A stretch of 64,000 nucleotides of DNA from Massilia eurypsychrophila (GTDB lineage: Bacteria > Pseudomonadota > Gammaproteobacteria > Burkholderiales > Burkholderiaceae_D), in NCBI RefSeq assembly GCF_002760655.1, contig NZ_PDOC01000018.1, positions 1 to 64,000 of the forward strand, in the 5' to 3' direction. A model generated the notes under the pieces. It saw only the letters and a list, made by a program, of their open reading frames with translations, ran no database searches and was not told the origin of the DNA. Of this stretch, positions 54,501 through 62,883 are shown piece by piece (the stretch's first letter is position 1; every line of letters begins with the position of its first letter). Position numbers and translations under genes: made by a program.

Positions 54501-55559
54501 TCAGGCGCGGACGGTGACTTTGGGCGCGCCAGCATGCATGCGGCCGATGACCGCGGCGTCGCCGAAGCCGCCTTGCGCGAACAGCGCCAGCACTTCGTCG
54601 ACGCTGCCCGGATCGCACGCGACGAGCAAGCCGCCGGACGTCTGCGGATCGGTCAGCAATGCCTGCTGCGCCGGGCTGATGCCGGCGGCGAGCTCGACGT
54701 CCTTGCCGTACGCATCCCAGTTGCGGCCGGACGCGCCGGTAAAGAAGCCGTCGTGCGCCAGTTGCTCGACGCCAGGCAGCAGCGGAATGGTCGACATGTC
54801 CAGCTGCGCCGTCAGTTTGGCGCCGCGCGCCAGTTCGAGCAGGTGGCCGAGCAGGCCGAAGCCGGTTACATCGGTCAGCGCGTGCACGCCATCCAGCTTT
54901 GCCAGCGCCATGCCCGGCTTGTTGAGCTTGGTGGTGTTGGCGATCATCGCGGCGTAGCCGTCCGCGCCGAGCGCGTCTTTTTTCAGCGCCGCCGACAGTA
55001 CGCCGACGCCGAGCGGTTTGCCCAGGATCAGCACGTCGCCGTCTTTCGAATCGGCATTGCGCTTGACCTTGGACGGGTGCACCAGGCCGAGCACGACCAG
55101 GCCGTAGATCGGCTCGACCGAATCGATGGTGTGGCCGCCGGCGATCGGGATGCCCGCTTCGGCGCAGATCGACTCGCCGCCGCGGATGATGTTGCCGATC
55201 GTGTCGAGCGGCAGCTTGTTGATCGGCATGCCGACCAGCGCGAGCGCCATGATCGGCGTGCCGCCCATGGCGTAGACGTCGGAGATGGCGTTGGTGGCGG
55301 CGATGCGGCCGAAGTCGAACGCGTCGTCGACGATCGGCATGAAGAAGTCGGTGGTGGCGATCAGCGCCTGCTCGTCGTTGAGCTTGTAGACGGCGGCGTC
55401 ATCGGCCGTTTCGATGCCGACCATCAGCTCCTTCGGTACCGGAAAGCCGCTGGAATTTTTCAGGATCTCCGCCAGCACGCCCGGCGCGATCTTGCAGCCG
55501 CAGCCGCCGCCATGCGAAAACGAGGTGAGTTTGATTGGCTGGTCGCTAGCTGTGCTCAT
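54501..55559 (-). CDS. senC: Selenophosphate synthase SenC (SelD homologue) (352 aa)
   Basis: It makes selenophosphate from selenide and ATP. The active-site loop GGGCGCKIAPG has Cys20 (the position of E. coli SelD Cys17) and Lys23. Other signatures are ETADDAAVYKLNDEQALIAT, TTDFFMPIVDDAFDFGRIAA, NAISDVYAMGGTPIMALALV and LTDPQTSGGLLVAC. It has cysteine, not selenocysteine, at the active site. It starts 17 nt after senB in the same operon, next to senA, which marks it as SenC of the selenoneine pathway; a wider SelD role is not excluded. ATG 55559 has GGAA upstream; 55571 is the alternative. Confidence 0.93.
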   Translation of the reverse strand: MSTASDQPIKLTSFSHGGGCGCKIAPGVLAEILKNSSGFPVPKELMVGIETADDAAVYKLNDEQALIATTDFFMPIVDDAFDFGRIAATNAISDVYAMGGTPIMALALVGMPINKLPLDTIGNIIRGGESICAEAGIPIAGGHTIDSVEPIYGLVVLGLVHPSKVKRNADSKDGDVLILGKPLGVGVLSAALKKDALGADGYAAMIANTTKLNKPGMALAKLDGVHALTDVTGFGLLGHLLELARGAKLTAQLDMSTIPLLPGVEQLAHDGFFTGASGRNWDAYGKDVELAAGISPAQQALLTDPQTSGGLLVACDPGSVDEVLALFAQGGFGDAAVIGRMHAGAPKVTVRA

Positions 55560-55576
55560 GAGTTGTTCCATTCCGG

Positions 55577-56551
55577 TTATTGGTGCGTATCTGACAGATT
55601 ATCCACTAAAGCGAGCAGCGCCGCTTTCTCGGCGGCCGGGTCGAACAGCACGGCGCGCGTGGCGCACTGCGCGCGCAGGCGCCGGTAGAAGTCGGCGTCG
55701 GCGATGCTGCGTTCGATCAGGCGCGCCAGCGCCGGCGCATCGCCGACCGAAAAGTAGCCTTCGTAATCGTCGCCCAGCATGCCACGGTTGCCGCTGATGT
55801 CGCTCGCCAGCACCGGCACGCCGCACGTGACCGCCTCGATGATGACGTTGGCGCCGCCTTCCATGCGCGAGGCGATGACCATTGCGTGGCTGCGCCGCAG
55901 CTGCTCGCGCGCGGCGCCATGGTCCAGGTTGCCGAGCCAGCGGTAGCGCGGATTGGACGCCTGCGCGGCCTCGGCGGCGGCGCCCAGCGCCGGCTCGAGC
56001 GCGCCGCCGATGTGGACCATGTGCGCGCGCGCATCGCTCACCAGCGCGGCGGCGGCGATGAAGGTCAGCGGATCTTTTTCGTCGCGCAAGTGGCCCACCA
56101 TCGAGATCGAAAAGCCGCGCCGCTGTGCCGGATGGCAATAGGGCGCCAGCGCCGGCGCCGACTGATAGATGACGTGCGCCTTGCCGCGCAGCGCGGCCGG
56201 TAGCAGCGCCAGGCCGGCGTCCTGCAGCAGCACCAGCGCGCGCGCATGGAGTAGCGACTGCTGCGCCTGGCCGTCGGTGGCGATGTCGCGGTACAGGTCG
56301 GTGCCGGTCAGCACCAGGATCGACGGCCGCTCGGGATGCGCTTGCGTGAAGGCGGCCAGCGACGGCGCCGCGCGCCGCGCGTGCAGCGCGATCAGCAGGT
56401 CGGGCGCGCCGTCGGCGGCCGTCCATTCGGTGACGATATCGACGCGGTAATGCGCGCGCAGGAACTGCGCCCAGCGGCTGGCGGTCTGCCAGTTGCCGTT
56501 GTTTGCCCGCGCCAATGCCGGGCTGACGATTATCACGTGCTTTGCTGCCAC
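55577..56551 (-). CDS. senB: Selenosugar synthase SenB (TIGR04348-type glycosyltransferase) (324 aa)
   Basis: SenB uses selenophosphate and a UDP-sugar to make a 1-seleno-sugar. It is a GT-B fold protein: N-terminus KHVIIVSPALARANNGNWQT then ASRWAQFLRAHYRVDIVTEW (family hallmark), LLIALHARRAAPSLAAF, ILVLTGTDLYRDI, SISMVGHLRDEKDPLTFIAA and the donor-site SRMEGGANVIIEAVTCGVPV. Start GTG at 56551 after GGAG. It is divergent from senA over 34 bp and leads senC by 17 nt. Assignment is by sequence memory and context. Confidence 0.9.
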   Translation of the reverse strand: MAAKHVIIVSPALARANNGNWQTASRWAQFLRAHYRVDIVTEWTAADGAPDLLIALHARRAAPSLAAFTQAHPERPSILVLTGTDLYRDIATDGQAQQSLLHARALVLLQDAGLALLPAALRGKAHVIYQSAPALAPYCHPAQRRGFSISMVGHLRDEKDPLTFIAAAALVSDARAHMVHIGGALEPALGAAAEAAQASNPRYRWLGNLDHGAAREQLRRSHAMVIASRMEGGANVIIEAVTCGVPVLASDISGNRGMLGDDYEGYFSVGDAPALARLIERSIADADFYRRLRAQCATRAVLFDPAAEKAALLALVDNLSDTHQ

Positions 56552-56585
56552 CGGCGCTTCTCCAGAAATTCGTTACAATCTCGCC
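56552..56585. promoter_or_regulatory. 34-bp divergent gap between senB and senA
   Basis: Both genes start within 34 bp of each other; the GGAG ribosome site of senB lies in it, so each promoter must overlap the coding start of the other gene. This demands coordinated expression. Confidence 0.5.
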
Positions 56586-57782
56586 ATGAGTTCAATTAAT
56601 GCGTCATTCCGCACCGCGCGGGCGCAGCCGCTTGCGCAAGAGCTGCAGGCCGCGCGAAATTATACGCTGGCGCTGTTCGACTGCTTCGCCGCCGAAGGCC
56701 TCGACGCGCTTGCCCGCGTGCCGCATATTGCCACAATCAATCCGCCGCTGTGGGAGCTGGGCCATACGGCGTGGTTCGCCGAATGGTTCATCCTGCGCGA
56801 GGCGCGCTCGACCCATCCGGCGGCGGCGCAGCGCCATTCGCTGCTCACGCAAGGCGACGACTGGTTCGATTCGAACCTGGTGCCGCACCGCGCGCGCTGG
56901 ACGCTCGACCTGCCGTCGGCCGGCGCGCTGAAGACTTATTGCCACGAAGTGCTGGACCGCACGCTCGACAAACTGTCGCGCGAGGCCGGCACCGACGAGG
57001 CGCTGTATCCGTACCGGCTGGCGCTGGCGCACGAGGACATGCACGGCGAGGCCTTGCTGTACACGCTGCAGACGCTGGGCATCGCCGCGCCGGCGCAGCT
57101 AACCCACGACCAGTTGGTCAGCTCACCGGCTTCCGACATCTCGTACCCTGGTGGCACCATCGTACTCGGCGGCGCGCAGCAGGGCGGCTTCGTGTTTGAC
57201 AACGAAAAGCCGCCGTTCCAGTGCTACGTGGCGCCGTTTCGCATCGACGCCGGCCTGGTCACCAACGCCCAGTACGCCGAGTTCGTCGCCGGCGGCGGCT
57301 ACGAACAGGCCGGCTTCTGGAGCGTGGCGGGGCGCGCCTGGCTGATGCGGCAGGAACGCTCGTCGCCGCGCTACTGGCAGCGCGAAGGCGGGCAGTGGCG
57401 CACGGTACGGTTCGGCAGGCCGTCGACGCTGGCGCCGTCCGAGCCGGTGCGCCATGTGTGCCTGTTCGAAGCGCAAGCGTATTGCGCCTGGGCCGGCCGG
57501 CGTCTGCCGACCGAAGCCGAGTGGGAATGCGCGGCGGTGTCGGGGCAGGCCGGGTTTCGCTGGGGCCAGCTGTGGGAGTGGACGTCCTCGCCGTTCGAGC
57601 CGTATCCCGGCTTCGCGGCCGACCGCTACGGCGAGTATTCCGAGCCCTGGTTCATGACGCACCAGGTGCTGCGCGGCGCCTCGTTTGCGACGCCGGCGCG
57701 CTGTCGCTCGGCGCGCTACCGCAATTTCTACCTGCCCGAGCGCGACGACATGTTCGCGGGCTTTCGCACCTGCGCCTATTGA
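56586..57782 (+). CDS. senA: Selenoneine synthase SenA (EgtB-like) (398 aa)
   Basis: A non-heme iron enzyme that joins the SenB seleno-sugar to hercynine; a C-Se bond cleavage then gives selenoneine. DinB-like part: NPPLWELGHTAWFAEWFILR and the iron site HEDMHGE (H149, H153, E155). FGE-like part: PFRIDAGLVTNAQYAEFVAG, RRLPTEAEWECAAVSGQAGF, WEWTSSPFEPYPGFAADRYG and VLRGASFATPARCRSARYRN. Length and layout parallel EgtB at 36231 but the sequences differ widely. Context with senB and senC supports SenA over a second EgtB. Confidence 0.9.
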   Translation: MSSINASFRTARAQPLAQELQAARNYTLALFDCFAAEGLDALARVPHIATINPPLWELGHTAWFAEWFILREARSTHPAAAQRHSLLTQGDDWFDSNLVPHRARWTLDLPSAGALKTYCHEVLDRTLDKLSREAGTDEALYPYRLALAHEDMHGEALLYTLQTLGIAAPAQLTHDQLVSSPASDISYPGGTIVLGGAQQGGFVFDNEKPPFQCYVAPFRIDAGLVTNAQYAEFVAGGGYEQAGFWSVAGRAWLMRQERSSPRYWQREGGQWRTVRFGRPSTLAPSEPVRHVCLFEAQAYCAWAGRRLPTEAEWECAAVSGQAGFRWGQLWEWTSSPFEPYPGFAADRYGEYSEPWFMTHQVLRGASFATPARCRSARYRNFYLPERDDMFAGFRTCAY

Positions 57783-58544
57783 CGTAGACGCCAGATGGCT
57801 GATGTGCGAATAAACCGCCGGGGTCAGTGCCGGCATTCGCACACGGACTCATCCTCGACGCCGGCTTATTGCTGGGCCCGTGTGCAATTGCCGGCACTGA
57901 CCCCGGCGTTAATGCAGCGCAACTAAACCTGCGGGGGTCAGACCTGCGGGGGGCAGTGTCGGCATTCGTCCACGGCCTCATCTTCAAACCTGCGGGGTCA
58001 GTGCCGGCATTCGTACACGGCCTCATCTTTAACGCCGCTATTGCTGGGCCCGTGTTCGATTGCCGGCACTGACCCCCAGAGTTGATTGCCGGCACTGCCC
58101 CCCCAGAGTTGGCACTGACCCCCAGGGTTCGCGGGGGTCAAACCTGCGGGAGACAGTGTCGGCACTCATACACGGCCTCATCTTCAATCCTGCGGGGTCA
58201 GTGCCGGCATTCGAACACGGCCTCACCTTTAACGCCGCTATTGCTGGGCCCGTGTGCGATTGCCGGTACTGCCCCCGGCCTTAATGCAGCGCAACTAAAC
58301 CTGCGGGGCTCAAACCTGCGGGGGGCAGTGTCGGCATTCGTACACGGCCTCATCTTCAAACCTGCGGGGTCAGTGCCGGCATTCGAACACGGCCTCATCT
58401 TTAACGCCGCTATTGCTGGGCCCGTGTGCGATTGCCGGCACTGACCCCGGGGTTGATGCAGCCCAACTGCGCGCCCGATGAGCGCAGCTTTCGATTCGTC
58501 TGCAGTTAATCTTGCTGCTCGATGGTCTTTCGGAAAGGATTGCC
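57783..58544. other. Gene-free 760-bp region occupied by repeats
   Basis: From the senA stop to the next gene the DNA is almost wholly the repeat cluster, with many short spurious ORFs. At 58500-58540 a normal promoter/ribosome region for the next gene follows. Confidence 0.8.
57815..58455. repeat. Cluster of palindromic GGGGTCAGTGCCGGC repeats
   Basis: Three large units, each with GGGGTCAGTGCCGGCATTCG plus ACACGG on one side and the complement (GTGTGCGATTGCCGGCACTG plus ACCCC) about 80 bp later, around a loop with TAACGCCGCTATTGCTGGGC. Between them, shorter units with AGTGTCGGCATTCGTACACG and the linker TGCAGCGCAACTAAACCTGC are repeated. The first element at 215-364 shares the core. No gene in it. 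Confidence 0.88.
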
Positions 58545-58856
58545 ATGAAAATCGTTATTTCCCTCGTGTTGGCCGTGGCGTGCGCGAATGCATCGGCCGA
58601 AGTGACCGTCGGCGGCACCTTGCACGGCTCGTCGCTGCGTGAATGGCACGCCGCTTCCCCTGCCAATCAGTTGATCACCATCGCCGATATTGTCGAAAAA
58701 GTCCTCAACCTGCGCGACCCGCTGGCAGTTGCGCCGAAAGCGCGCGCGGTGCAGTCATGCATCAACCGGGTGTCGAACAACTTCAAGCTGCGATCGCAAA
58801 TGGTCACCGATACCGCCGTGGCGTGCATGGCCGAGCTGGGCTACCTGCCGCGCTAA
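58545..58856 (+). CDS. Small exported protein of unknown function (103 aa)
   Basis: Signal peptide MKIVISLVLAVACANASAEV. The mature part has two Cys (SCINRVSNNF, VACMAELGYLPR) that could form a disulfide. GGAAAGG precedes the ATG. No family recognised; it directly follows the repeat cluster. Confidence 0.65.
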   Translation: MKIVISLVLAVACANASAEVTVGGTLHGSSLREWHAASPANQLITIADIVEKVLNLRDPLAVAPKARAVQSCINRVSNNFKLRSQMVTDTAVACMAELGYLPR

Positions 58857-58923
58857 CTGCTGCTTGTCGGCAAAAAAGGCGTTAAACTAGGCACCATTTT
58901 GTTAGTGAAAGCGATTGAAAATC

Positions 58924-59154
58924 ATGACCATCTTTGCCATGCCTGTGTACGACGCCACCGTCATCTTCGAAGGTAAGGAGCTGTTCAAAGGGAAGGGGGG
59001 CGCCTCGCTGTGGGCCGAGAAACTGGCTCTGGAAATCGCCAGCGAAGTGACGGTGCAGAAAGTGGGAACCGGCTGGGCTCTGGCCGGCCGCGTCGACGGC
59101 ACCGATTACCTGTGGGGCATCCACGGCCAGCGCCTCATGCGCATTAACGGATGA
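58924..59154 (+). CDS. Small unknown protein (76 aa)
   Basis: Starts MTIFAMPVYDATVIFEGKEL; beta-rich with LWAEKLALEIASEVTVQKVG. A TTG at 58915 would add three residues. Ribosome site weak. No family recognised. Confidence 0.5.
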   Translation: MTIFAMPVYDATVIFEGKELFKGKGGASLWAEKLALEIASEVTVQKVGTGWALAGRVDGTDYLWGIHGQRLMRING

Positions 59155-59343
59155 TGCGCCGGCAAAATGTCTAATGACAACGGTGTCGCGACCGGAAATT
59201 TCTTGTTCGAATCGTCGCGCTATGTGAGGAAGCCAACTTACTGAGACGGACACATCAGGCATTCTGGGTGCGACTGACAACAGCGACCGCCAGCAAACAG
59301 CGGCGCTACCATCCCACTCGTACATTTCTGATTGAAAGTTTCC

Positions 59344-59526
59344 ATGGCACGTCTTGAAACCACCCGGCCGGTCTTCCGCGAGTCGCGCATCGAACGCGAA
59401 GTCGAGCGCGAGCGCAACGAACACAGCAATAACCACGACGCCAAGGCACATCTCGGTGTGGCCGAGGAAGAAGATCGCCACAAGGACGCCCGCGAAACAT
59501 CGTTCGCGTCGAAGGTGCGCCGCTAA
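59344..59526 (+). CDS. Small highly charged protein (60 aa)
   Basis: Starts MARLETTRPVFRESRIEREV; Arg/Glu/His-rich, probably disordered or helical. GAAAG upstream is a weak ribosome site. Coding status is uncertain. Confidence 0.35.
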   Translation: MARLETTRPVFRESRIEREVERERNEHSNNHDAKAHLGVAEEEDRHKDARETSFASKVRR

Positions 59527-59551
59527 ATCTTCGGGCCGCCGTAATGCGCTG

Positions 59552-59950
59552 CTACAGGTGGCGCGTTTCGGCCGGCGGCATGTGCCAGTTGTCGTCGCGC
59601 CCGTCCAGATAGCTGATGGGCGCGGCAACCAGTTCATCGATGGAGATATCGTCGAGGCATGCGACGTTGACTGCGAAAAAGTTTCCCCAGCGCGGAGATT
59701 TGCCGGCACCGAATGCATGCACGCCACAGTGCTTGCAGAACGGATGCTGATCTGTTCTCGTGTTAAAAGTGTAATTCGTCATCTCGACTTCTCCCGCCAG
59801 CAGGCGGAATGATGGCAGTTGAACCACCGCGGACCACAGCCGCAATTTCGAGGAGATCGAGCAATTGCAGCGGATCGTGCCCGCGCCGACGTCGATGTCC
59901 GCCTCGAACCGGACGGCGCCGCAGTGACAACTTCCCCGATACGTCTTCAT
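59552..59950 (-). CDS. GFA-family (Mss4-fold) zinc protein (132 aa)
   Basis: MKTYRGSCHCGAVRFEADID, RCNCSIS and FCKHCGVHAFG give the Cys pairs of the glutathione-dependent formaldehyde-activating family. These bind zinc structurally; the formaldehyde role holds for few members. Stand-alone gene. Confidence 0.88.
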   Translation of the reverse strand: MKTYRGSCHCGAVRFEADIDVGAGTIRCNCSISSKLRLWSAVVQLPSFRLLAGEVEMTNYTFNTRTDQHPFCKHCGVHAFGAGKSPRWGNFFAVNVACLDDISIDELVAAPISYLDGRDDNWHMPPAETRHL

Positions 59951-60093
59951 CGAATCCCCCTTGTTTGCAAGGGGACGACTCTAGCAGCTTGTTGTTGAAT
60001 TAACAAGCCCGCATGGCATGGGCGAAAAAAGCGGGCCGAGCAAGGTCTCGTCGCGCGTCGCGTAAGTGCACGCCCTGTGGCGGACGCGTTCTT

Positions 60094-60903
60094 TCAGCGC
60101 TCCAGGCGAATCGTGGCCGTCTTCATCAGGCGGTCGGCACGCACGTCCACGCTGTCGAACAATTGGTAACTGGTGAGCTCGGGAGTACAAACCACCGCCC
60201 CGCGAAACCCGGATTGCTGGTTGCGCTCGCAGCCGGTAATTTTTAATACCAGGCGTGCCCGGTACGATTTTGTCAGCGGGCGGCTGTTGCTGACCGCGTC
60301 GTACACCGCGCGCTGGAAATCGGCTTTGGCGTAAGGAACGGTAATCTTGTATTTCGCCGGATTGAACGTGATACGCGTTGCATGGTCGTCGTTGGCGAAT
60401 TGCGCGCCGGACTCGATTGGATAGGCATCGATGTCAAAAGTGGCGCCGAGGCCGTTCGCGTTGACATCGTATTCGTTGACCAGCCGCCCCTGGCTGACGA
60501 TTTTCACCGCGAGCGTGACGTCGAGATACACTTCAGACGTCGGCGACGCCCCCATCACCTGTGGACGGTATTTCGCAATGATCGAATCGTCGGACTCCGA
60601 TTCGGTCCGCATGCCACTGAGCTTTCGCGCGTGATACACCCGGTTGAAATCAGGCATCGTATAGCCTAAGAAATTTTCCAGCTCGGTTGAAAAATTCTTG
60701 TCGTTCGTTGCATTCGCCCGATAGCGTGCCGAGAGGTGTGCCACTACCAGGTTTTTATACGTAATCGGCGCGATCTTCTGCGACTCGAAGTAGCTGTCGG
60801 TGTAAATCGCAGCCTGCGGGGCGTCGGCGGCGTGGGCCACCGAGTGGAAGTTGCAGGCGACGCTGGTGGCCAGGGCAAATGCTGCGAAGATCTTGTTGTT
60901 CAT
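60094..60903 (-). CDS. Exported protein of unknown function (269 aa)
   Basis: Signal peptide MNNKIFAAFALATSVACNFH to about residue 26. Mature part is mixed alpha/beta with two Cys near the C-terminus (ITGCERNQQSGFRGAVVCTP) likely disulfide-linked. No domain recognised; the segment YRPQVMGASPTSEVYLDVTL is a possible search seed. Confidence 0.6.
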   Translation of the reverse strand: MNNKIFAAFALATSVACNFHSVAHAADAPQAAIYTDSYFESQKIAPITYKNLVVAHLSARYRANATNDKNFSTELENFLGYTMPDFNRVYHARKLSGMRTESESDDSIIAKYRPQVMGASPTSEVYLDVTLAVKIVSQGRLVNEYDVNANGLGATFDIDAYPIESGAQFANDDHATRITFNPAKYKITVPYAKADFQRAVYDAVSNSRPLTKSYRARLVLKITGCERNQQSGFRGAVVCTPELTSYQLFDSVDVRADRLMKTATIRLER

Positions 60904-61046
60904 GTGTTTATGGGCAAGGGAGGATCCGTTATTTTCCGTGAAATGTTAGTTTCTAACAAGAAATATCTTCGCTGGCGCGTTTGACAATGCAGCGATATCA
61001 GTTGTACTGACTGCTTCAAGACTTCATTTCCTGGTGACATAGCCAA

Positions 61047-61075
61047 AAAAAACGGCTACCGAAGTAGCCGTTTTT
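61047..61075 (-). terminator. Rho-independent terminator of rhlE
   Basis: On the minus strand AAAACGGCTAC / GTAGCCGTTTT with a run of eight T. It lies just past the stop codon of the helicase gene. Confidence 0.9.
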
Positions 61076-61090
61076 CATCGATCAAGTCGA

Positions 61091-62488
61091 TTAACGCTCG
61101 CCGTACGAGCGACGGGCGCCGTCGGTCGAGCGTGGGTTCGAACCTTTGTAGCCGCCGCCTTCGCCGCTGCGCGGTGCGTTCGGCTTGCTGAAGGTACGCT
61201 GGCCCGGCTTGGCTGCTGCCGCGCGGTTGTCGCCCGGCTTCCAGCCGCCTGGACGTGCTGCCGAACGCGGCGCCGAAGCGGTGCGCTTAGGCTCGAAGCC
61301 TTCGACCACATTCACCGGAATCAGTTGCTTGGTGAAGCGCTCGATCCGCTTGACGTTCATGCCTTCGGCATGGTTCACCAGCGAAATTGCCAGGCCGTTA
61401 CGGCCGGCGCGACCGGTACGGCCGATGCGGTGGACGTAGTCTTCCGGGAACTTCGGCAGATCGTAGTTGAACACGTGGGTGATGTTCGGCACGTCGATAC
61501 CGCGAGCGGCAACGTCGGTGGCAACCAGCACCTTGACCTGGCCGCGGCGCAGGCTGTCCAGCGTACGGTTACGCGCGCCCTGGTGCATGTCGCCATGCAG
61601 TGCGGCGGCCGAGAAACCGGCGATGTTCAGGCGGTCGGCGATGGTGTCGGCGTCGCGCTTGGTAGCGGTGAACACAACAGCCTGGTCGAGCGTCTCGTCG
61701 CGCAGCAGGTGATCGAGCAGGCGATTCTTGTGCGACAGGTCGTCGACGAAGTGAACGCGCTGCGAGATGTTGTCGTGGCGGCTAGACGAGCTGGCGATCT
61801 GAATGACCATCGGGTCCTTCGTGATGCGGCGCGCCATGTTGCCGACCATGCCGTCAAGCGTGGCCGAGAACAGCATCGTCTGGCGGTTCGCCGGCGTCGC
61901 TGCAATGATCTTCTCGATATCGTCGATGAAACCCATGTCGAGCATGCGGTCAGCTTCGTCGAGCACCAGCACTTCGAGTTCCGAGAAATCGATCTTGCCC
62001 GATTCCATGTGGTCGATCAGGCGGCCTGGGGTAGCGACCAGGATTTCCGGGTTGCGTGCCAGCAGTTGCATCTGTTTCGGGTAAGGCATGCCGCCCAGGA
62101 TCGACACGGCCTTGATGCGGCGGATGCCGGTGCCGTATTTTTCGGTCGCGGCGGTCACTTGCAGTGCCAGCTCGCGGGTCGGGGTCAGCACCAGCATTTT
62201 CGGCTGGGCAGCCTTGAAACGTGGACGCTCGCCACGGGCGCGCGCCGACTGCGCTTCCTGGGCGGCGGTTTTGGCCGCAGGCGATTGCTCGGCCACAGCG
62301 AATTTGTGCAGCGCCGGCAGCATGAATGCCGCGGTCTTGCCGGAACCGGTCTGCGACGAGACCAGCAGGTCACGGCCTTCGATGGCCGCAGGTACAGCTT
62401 GCGCCTGGACAGGCGTAGGAATGGTGTAACCGGCTTCGGTTACTGCTTTGACGATCGATTCGTGTAGGCCTAATGCTTCAAAACTCAT
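61091..62488 (-). CDS. rhlE: DEAD-box ATP-dependent RNA helicase, RhlE type (465 aa)
   Basis: Q motif YTIPTPVQAQAVPAAIEGRD, motif I SSQTGSGKTAAFMLP, Ia PTRELALQV, II LDEADRMLDMGF, III FSATL, IV-VI FTATKRDADTIADRL, ATDVAARGIDVPNITHVFNY and HRIGRTGRAGRNG. The Gly/Arg/Ser-rich C-tail (GEGGGYKGSNPRSTDGARRS) is typical. It unwinds RNA in ribosome assembly or decay. A strong terminator follows. Confidence 0.93.
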   Translation of the reverse strand: MSFEALGLHESIVKAVTEAGYTIPTPVQAQAVPAAIEGRDLLVSSQTGSGKTAAFMLPALHKFAVAEQSPAAKTAAQEAQSARARGERPRFKAAQPKMLVLTPTRELALQVTAATEKYGTGIRRIKAVSILGGMPYPKQMQLLARNPEILVATPGRLIDHMESGKIDFSELEVLVLDEADRMLDMGFIDDIEKIIAATPANRQTMLFSATLDGMVGNMARRITKDPMVIQIASSSSRHDNISQRVHFVDDLSHKNRLLDHLLRDETLDQAVVFTATKRDADTIADRLNIAGFSAAALHGDMHQGARNRTLDSLRRGQVKVLVATDVAARGIDVPNITHVFNYDLPKFPEDYVHRIGRTGRAGRNGLAISLVNHAEGMNVKRIERFTKQLIPVNVVEGFEPKRTASAPRSAARPGGWKPGDNRAAAAKPGQRTFSKPNAPRSGEGGGYKGSNPRSTDGARRSYGER

Positions 62489-62883
62489 TGTTTTCTTTTC
62501 TTTCGGTAGAGATCAGCGCCCGAGCTGATGCTCAGAGCGCAATATAGCAACGCCAACCACAAACGAAATGACTCAGAAATGAAAGAAATTTCGGCACAAA
62601 AGCTTTGCGCCGGGACGGTGTCAGGTGCGACACACAAGGCGGGAGGGCTTTATTGAGGGGTATCGGATCGATACGCCCTGGGCTTGCGAAGCTGCGTGTT
62701 TACTTCTTGTAACTGCTTTAACTGCCATCGCCTGGACTTGCCGGCGAATCGTATTGCAGCGCACAAACGACACTATACAGTACTTTCACTGTGCGTGTGC
62801 GGCTATCTGCTGGCGTTCTTGATTCAGCGCAGCAATAAAAAAACGGACGGCATGCCGTCCGCTTGTGTCGTGCCAGGCGCTGG
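62489..62883. other. Gene-free region between the transglycosylase and helicase genes
   Basis: Contains the transglycosylase terminator (62836-62862) and, upstream of rhlE, its promoter area. The short plus-strand ORFs here have no ribosome sites. A long 5' UTR for rhlE, as known for cold-shock helicases, is possible but not shown. Confidence 0.4.
62836..62862 (-). terminator. Rho-independent terminator of the transglycosylase gene
   Basis: On the minus strand GCGGACGG-CATG-CCGTCCG followed by TTTTTTTATT, 22 nt past the stop codon. Confidence 0.9.

Noticed and set aside
54501-55559. SelD serving selenocysteine synthesis
   Set aside because: The gene is in a senB-senC operon next to senA, and no selA or selB was seen in the window. 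A shared role cannot be excluded without the full genome.
57827-58444. Several overlapping short ORFs in the repeat cluster
   Set aside because: They are translations of the same palindromic repeat in different frames, with no ribosome sites.
57815-58455. CRISPR array
   Set aside because: Repeats are long palindromic units with variable truncated copies and no regular short-repeat/unique-spacer pattern; no cas genes are present.
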